Below, one piece after another: positions 61,465-64,000 of a DNA stretch of 64,000 nt (positions within the stretch are counted from its first letter, which is position 1; each line of letters starts with the position of its first letter). Both the position numbers and the translations under genes were made by a program. A model generated the notes under the pieces. That model saw only the letters and a program-made list of their open reading frames with translations. It did no database searches and was not told the origin of the DNA. The DNA is from Frateuria_A sp035695185 (GTDB lineage Bacteria; Pseudomonadota; Gammaproteobacteria; Xanthomonadales; Rhodanobacteraceae): NCBI RefSeq assembly GCF_035695185.1, contig NZ_DASSES010000219.1, positions 1-64,000 on the forward strand. The letters are read 5' to 3'.

Positions 61465-61970
61465 TACTTCGCCGTGTACACGATCTCGACGCGACGGTTC
61501 TTGCTCCAGCAATCCTCGTTGTGCTCACGGCACACCGGCTTTTCCTTGCCGTAGGAGATCACTTCGACCTGGCTGGCCGAGCCGCCGTTGGCCTGCAGCG
61601 CGTCGGACACGGCATTGCCGCGGCGCTCGCCCAGGCCCAGGTTGTACTCGCGGGTGCCGCGCTCGTCGGTGTTGCCTTCCAGGCGGATGTGCGACTCCGG
61701 GCGGTCCTGCAGGTACTTGGCGTGGCACGCCATGATCTGCTGGAACTCCGGCTTGATCTCGGTCTTGTCGAAATCGAAGTACACGACGCGCTGGCGCAGG
61801 CAGGCGTCGGTGTCGAGGTCGGCCGGGGTGTACTTGTTGCTCTCGGGGGCCGGCTGGGTCTGCGGCTGCGGCTCCGGCTGGGGCTGCGGCTTGACTTCCT
61901 GCTTCTTCGAGCAAGCGGCAGCGCCGATGCAGAGCAGGGCGACCAGGGCGACGCGAGCGGTCTTATTCAT
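61464..61970 (-). CDS. pal: Peptidoglycan-associated lipoprotein Pal
   Basis: 168 residues. Lipobox IGAAACSKKQ at the signal end, then a Pro/Gln-rich linker (KPQPQPEPQPQ), then the OmpA-like domain: VVYFDFDKTEIKPEF, LEGNTDERGTREYNLGLGERR and VSYGKEKP (here VISYGKEKP). Anchors the outer membrane to peptidoglycan via TolB. Follows tolB after a 258-base spacer, which is long for this pair. Confidence 0.97.
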   Translation of the reverse strand: MNKTARVALVALLCIGAAACSKKQEVKPQPQPEPQPQTQPAPESNKYTPADLDTDACLRQRVVYFDFDKTEIKPEFQQIMACHAKYLQDRPESHIRLEGNTDERGTREYNLGLGERRGNAVSDALQANGGSASQVEVISYGKEKPVCREHNEDCWSKNRRVEIVYTAK

Positions 61971-62148
61971 GGGTGACGTTCCTTCAAAACGGGGTTTGAG
62001 TTCCGACAGTCAATGACGATTGCGGTGTTGGGACAGTGATCGCCGGTGGTCCGGCTTGTTGTGTGACGCTTGGTGTTACCGCGGGCCAGTCACTCGTCGC
62101 GCCTGGCAACCGTTGGCTGGACGCCTTTGGCCGCGCCCCGCCATAAGC

Positions 62149-62172
62149 GAAATGGCGCCGAAGCGCCGTTTC
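62149..62172 (-). other. Hairpin with TTCG loop between tolB and pal
   Basis: Minus strand GAAACGGCGC, TTCG, GCGCCATTTC: a ten-pair stem with one G-U or mismatch, directly 55 bases past the tolB stop. The rest of the 258-base spacer (61971-62228) shows nothing I recognise apart from the pal ribosome site AGGAACGTCACCC. No T run follows, so a plain terminator is unlikely. Confidence 0.4.
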
Positions 62173-62228
62173 TGCCCGCTCCATGGGCATTCCGCCGGAG
62201 CGCTCGCGCGCCCGACGGAAGACAAAGC

Positions 62229-63545
62229 TCAACGCTGCCGGTACGGTCCCCAGGCCGGTTCGCGGACGTCCCCGTCGGACAGCACGAGGCGCTGGCGGAC
62301 CTGGCCATCGGCCGAAACGGCATACAGCACGCCACGGCGCCCTTCCGTGGCCGCGTACAACAGCATGCTGGCGTTCGGTGCGAAACTCGGGGAGTCGTCA
62401 ATCGGGCCGGGGGAGATGAAACGCACCTGCCCACCCAGATTGCGATCCATGATGGCAATACGATACACGTTCCCATTGCCCTGCACCATGGCGATCAGCT
62501 TGCCGTCGTAGCTGACGTCGGCATTGGCGTTGTTCTGCCCTTCGAAGCTGATGCGCGTCGGCGAACCGCCGCTGGCGGGCATCTGGTAGATCTGCGGCCG
62601 GCCGGAACGGTCGGAGGTGAAATAGAGGCTCTGCCCATCGGCAGACCAGGTCGGCTCGGTGTCGATCGACAGGCTGTTGGTCAGGCGCGTTTCGCGACGC
62701 GTGGCCATGTCGATGACGAAGATCTCTGGATTGCCCACGTAGGACAGCGACACGGCCAGCTTGCTGCCGTCCGGCGACCAGGCCGGCGCGCCGTTGATGC
62801 CCCGCTTGTGGGACGCGACCAGCTGGCGCGCACCGGTGGTGATGTCCTGTACGTAGACCTGTGAATTGCCGCTCTCGAAGGACACGTAGGCGATCTTGGT
62901 GCCGTCCGGCGACCACGCCGGGGAGAGCAGCGACTCTCGCGAGCGGGCGACCACCTGCGGGTTGTAGCCGTCCGAATCGGCCACGATCAGCGAATACGTG
63001 GTGTTGTTGCCCAGCCCGACGGCGGTGATGTAGGCGATGCGGGTCCAGAACGCGCCGCGCACGCCGGTGATCTTCTCGTAGATCCGGTCGGCGATCTGGT
63101 GCGCGACGCCGCGCAGGTCGCCGGCCGGCGCGGTGAACGCCTGCGCCAGGAGACTCTGCTGCTTGTTCACGTCCCACAGCTCGTACTCGACCCGCAGCAG
63201 GCCACCGCCGGCGTCGCTGATGCGACCGACCGTGATGTAGTCCTGCTTGAGCAGCCGCCAGGTGGCGAACTTGATGTCGGCGCCGCGCGAGGGCGACTCG
63301 ACGATCTCGCTCTTGGCCAGCGCACGGAACTTGCCGGAGCGGTTGAAGTCGTTGCGGATGACGTCGGCGACGTCGGTCGGCAGCGGGGCGCCGCCGTTCT
63401 GCGCGAACGGCACCACCGCGATCGGCGTGGCCGTCTTGACGCCACCGACGATGTCCACGTTGAGCGCCTGCGCACCCGCGGGTCCGGCGACGAGGGCGGC
63501 CAGACACAGCACGGCAAGGGCGAAGAGCGATTTCAAGTTGGGCAT
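62229..63545 (-). CDS. tolB: Tol-Pal system protein TolB
   Basis: 438 residues. Signal peptide ending near PAGAQ; then the N-terminal domain and a six-bladed beta-propeller, with the repeated pattern SPAWSPDGTKIAYVSF, APAWSPDGSKLAVSL, EPTWSADGQSLYFTS. Periplasmic bridge between TolA and Pal. Starts 7 bases after tolA. Standard length. Confidence 0.97.
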   Translation of the reverse strand: MPNLKSLFALAVLCLAALVAGPAGAQALNVDIVGGVKTATPIAVVPFAQNGGAPLPTDVADVIRNDFNRSGKFRALAKSEIVESPSRGADIKFATWRLLKQDYITVGRISDAGGGLLRVEYELWDVNKQQSLLAQAFTAPAGDLRGVAHQIADRIYEKITGVRGAFWTRIAYITAVGLGNNTTYSLIVADSDGYNPQVVARSRESLLSPAWSPDGTKIAYVSFESGNSQVYVQDITTGARQLVASHKRGINGAPAWSPDGSKLAVSLSYVGNPEIFVIDMATRRETRLTNSLSIDTEPTWSADGQSLYFTSDRSGRPQIYQMPASGGSPTRISFEGQNNANADVSYDGKLIAMVQGNGNVYRIAIMDRNLGGQVRFISPGPIDDSPSFAPNASMLLYAATEGRRGVLYAVSADGQVRQRLVLSDGDVREPAWGPYRQR

Positions 63546-63552
63546 GAACGTC

Positions 63553-64000
63553 TCACTGCGGCCTGAAGGTAAGGGTCAGTTCGCGGCTGAAGACGCTCTC
63601 GAACCCCTTGTACGGCAAGGTCTTGGTCCTGAGCACGGCGTTCTCGATCGAGCGTTTGCCCGCATCGTCGTAGGGGCAGCTCGGATCGACCTTCGCACTC
63701 ATCACATCGCCCCCCACCAACTGGACGATATGCACCTTGCACGGAACATCCGGCATGTTATCCGGACGTAACCAGTTGGGCGTGACCGCATTCTGAATGG
63801 CCGCTGCATATTGGTCGGCCAGGGAGCTGTTCTGCGCGTTGTTGCCGGTCTGGCGCTGGGCGGCGTGCGGCACGTCGGTCAGGCCCTGGTCCTGCGCGTC
63901 CTTGAGGTCTTCCAGCTGTTGCTTGGCTTGCTTCGCACGGTTTTCCGCCTTCTGGCGCGCTGCGGCGGCCGCGTCCATCTTGGCGAACAGCTCGTCCAGC
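63553..64000 (-). CDS. tolA: TolA C-terminal part (5' end beyond the window)
   Basis: The 3' 149 codons. The visible part has an Ala/Lys-rich coiled-coil (LDELFAKMDAAAAARQKAEN, AKQAKQQLEDLKDAQ), then the C-terminal domain with QYAAAIQNAVTPNWLRP, PCKVHIVQLVGGDVMSAKV and VFSRELTLTFRPQ at the end. The C-terminal domain binds TolB and Pal. No stop or frame break in the part seen. Followed by tolB after seven bases. Confidence 0.95.
   Translation of the reverse strand, partial: LDELFAKMDAAAAARQKAENRAKQAKQQLEDLKDAQDQGLTDVPHAAQRQTGNNAQNSSLADQYAAAIQNAVTPNWLRPDNMPDVPCKVHIVQLVGGDVMSAKVDPSCPYDDAGKRSIENAVLRTKTLPYKGFESVFSRELTLTFRPQ

Noticed and set aside
62149..62172. Terminator after tolB
   Set aside because: A stable stem with TTCG loop but no T run follows on the minus strand, so it was listed as a hairpin only.

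Overview
The window is high-GC, densely packed bacterial chromosome. Its gene content and order point to a gammaproteobacterium of the Xanthomonadales, most likely the Rhodanobacteraceae/Xanthomonadaceae group. Supporting signs are the glyA-nrdR-ribD ... ribE-ribBA-ribH-nusB-thiL-pgpA neighbourhood with an FMN riboswitch, tolA-tolB-pal-cpoB-queE-queC-tRNA-Lys, dsbC next to xerD, and two families of intergenic palindromes plus a long repeat carrying the CTTTCTCTTG/CAAGAGAAAG hairpin, which I associate with this order. The genus cannot be fixed from the sequence alone. I see no phage, insertion sequence, CRISPR array or plasmid gene.

1-14.7 kb (minus strand): one periplasmic adaptor (MacA/HlyD type), one MacB-type ATPase, then at least ten MacB/FtsX-type permease genes arranged as five repeated A-B pairs. 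The last pair runs off the left edge. Upstream of the adaptor is a perfect sigma-54 (-24/-12) promoter preceded by a dense cluster of TGTCC/GGACA half-sites. An RpoN-controlled, repeatedly duplicated tripartite-type exporter is the most unusual system in the window.

14.9-20 kb (minus): an aldo/keto reductase of the potassium-channel-beta-like group, and a 1270-residue patatin-like phospholipase with a polytopic membrane region inserted between its catalytic serine and aspartate.

20-32 kb: a riboflavin cluster. glyA, nrdR and ribD are separated from ribE by a divergent LysR / MDR-dehydrogenase pair and a secreted metallo-beta-lactamase-fold hydrolase. The FMN riboswitch precedes ribE. ribBA (with a degenerate GTP cyclohydrolase II half), ldcA, ribH, nusB, thiL and pgpA follow.

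32-40 kb: secreted alpha/beta hydrolase plus TetR regulator, a DUF817-like membrane protein, a frameshifted aldo/keto reductase, ettA, pyrF and small hypotheticals. 40-48 kb: acyltransferase, yhhQ, DUF427, def, DUF4197, cstA with its YbdD-like partner, an EamA transporter and a family-2 glycosyltransferase, followed by a 0.5-kb composite repeat region.

48-64 kb: purL, dsbC and xerD; divergent RDD protein, methyltransferase and PHA depolymerase; ltaE, tRNA-Lys(UUU), queC, queE and the Tol-Pal genes cpoB, pal, tolB and tolA (5' end cut by the right edge). yhhQ (queuosine-precursor uptake) and queC/queE (de novo synthesis) occur in the same window.
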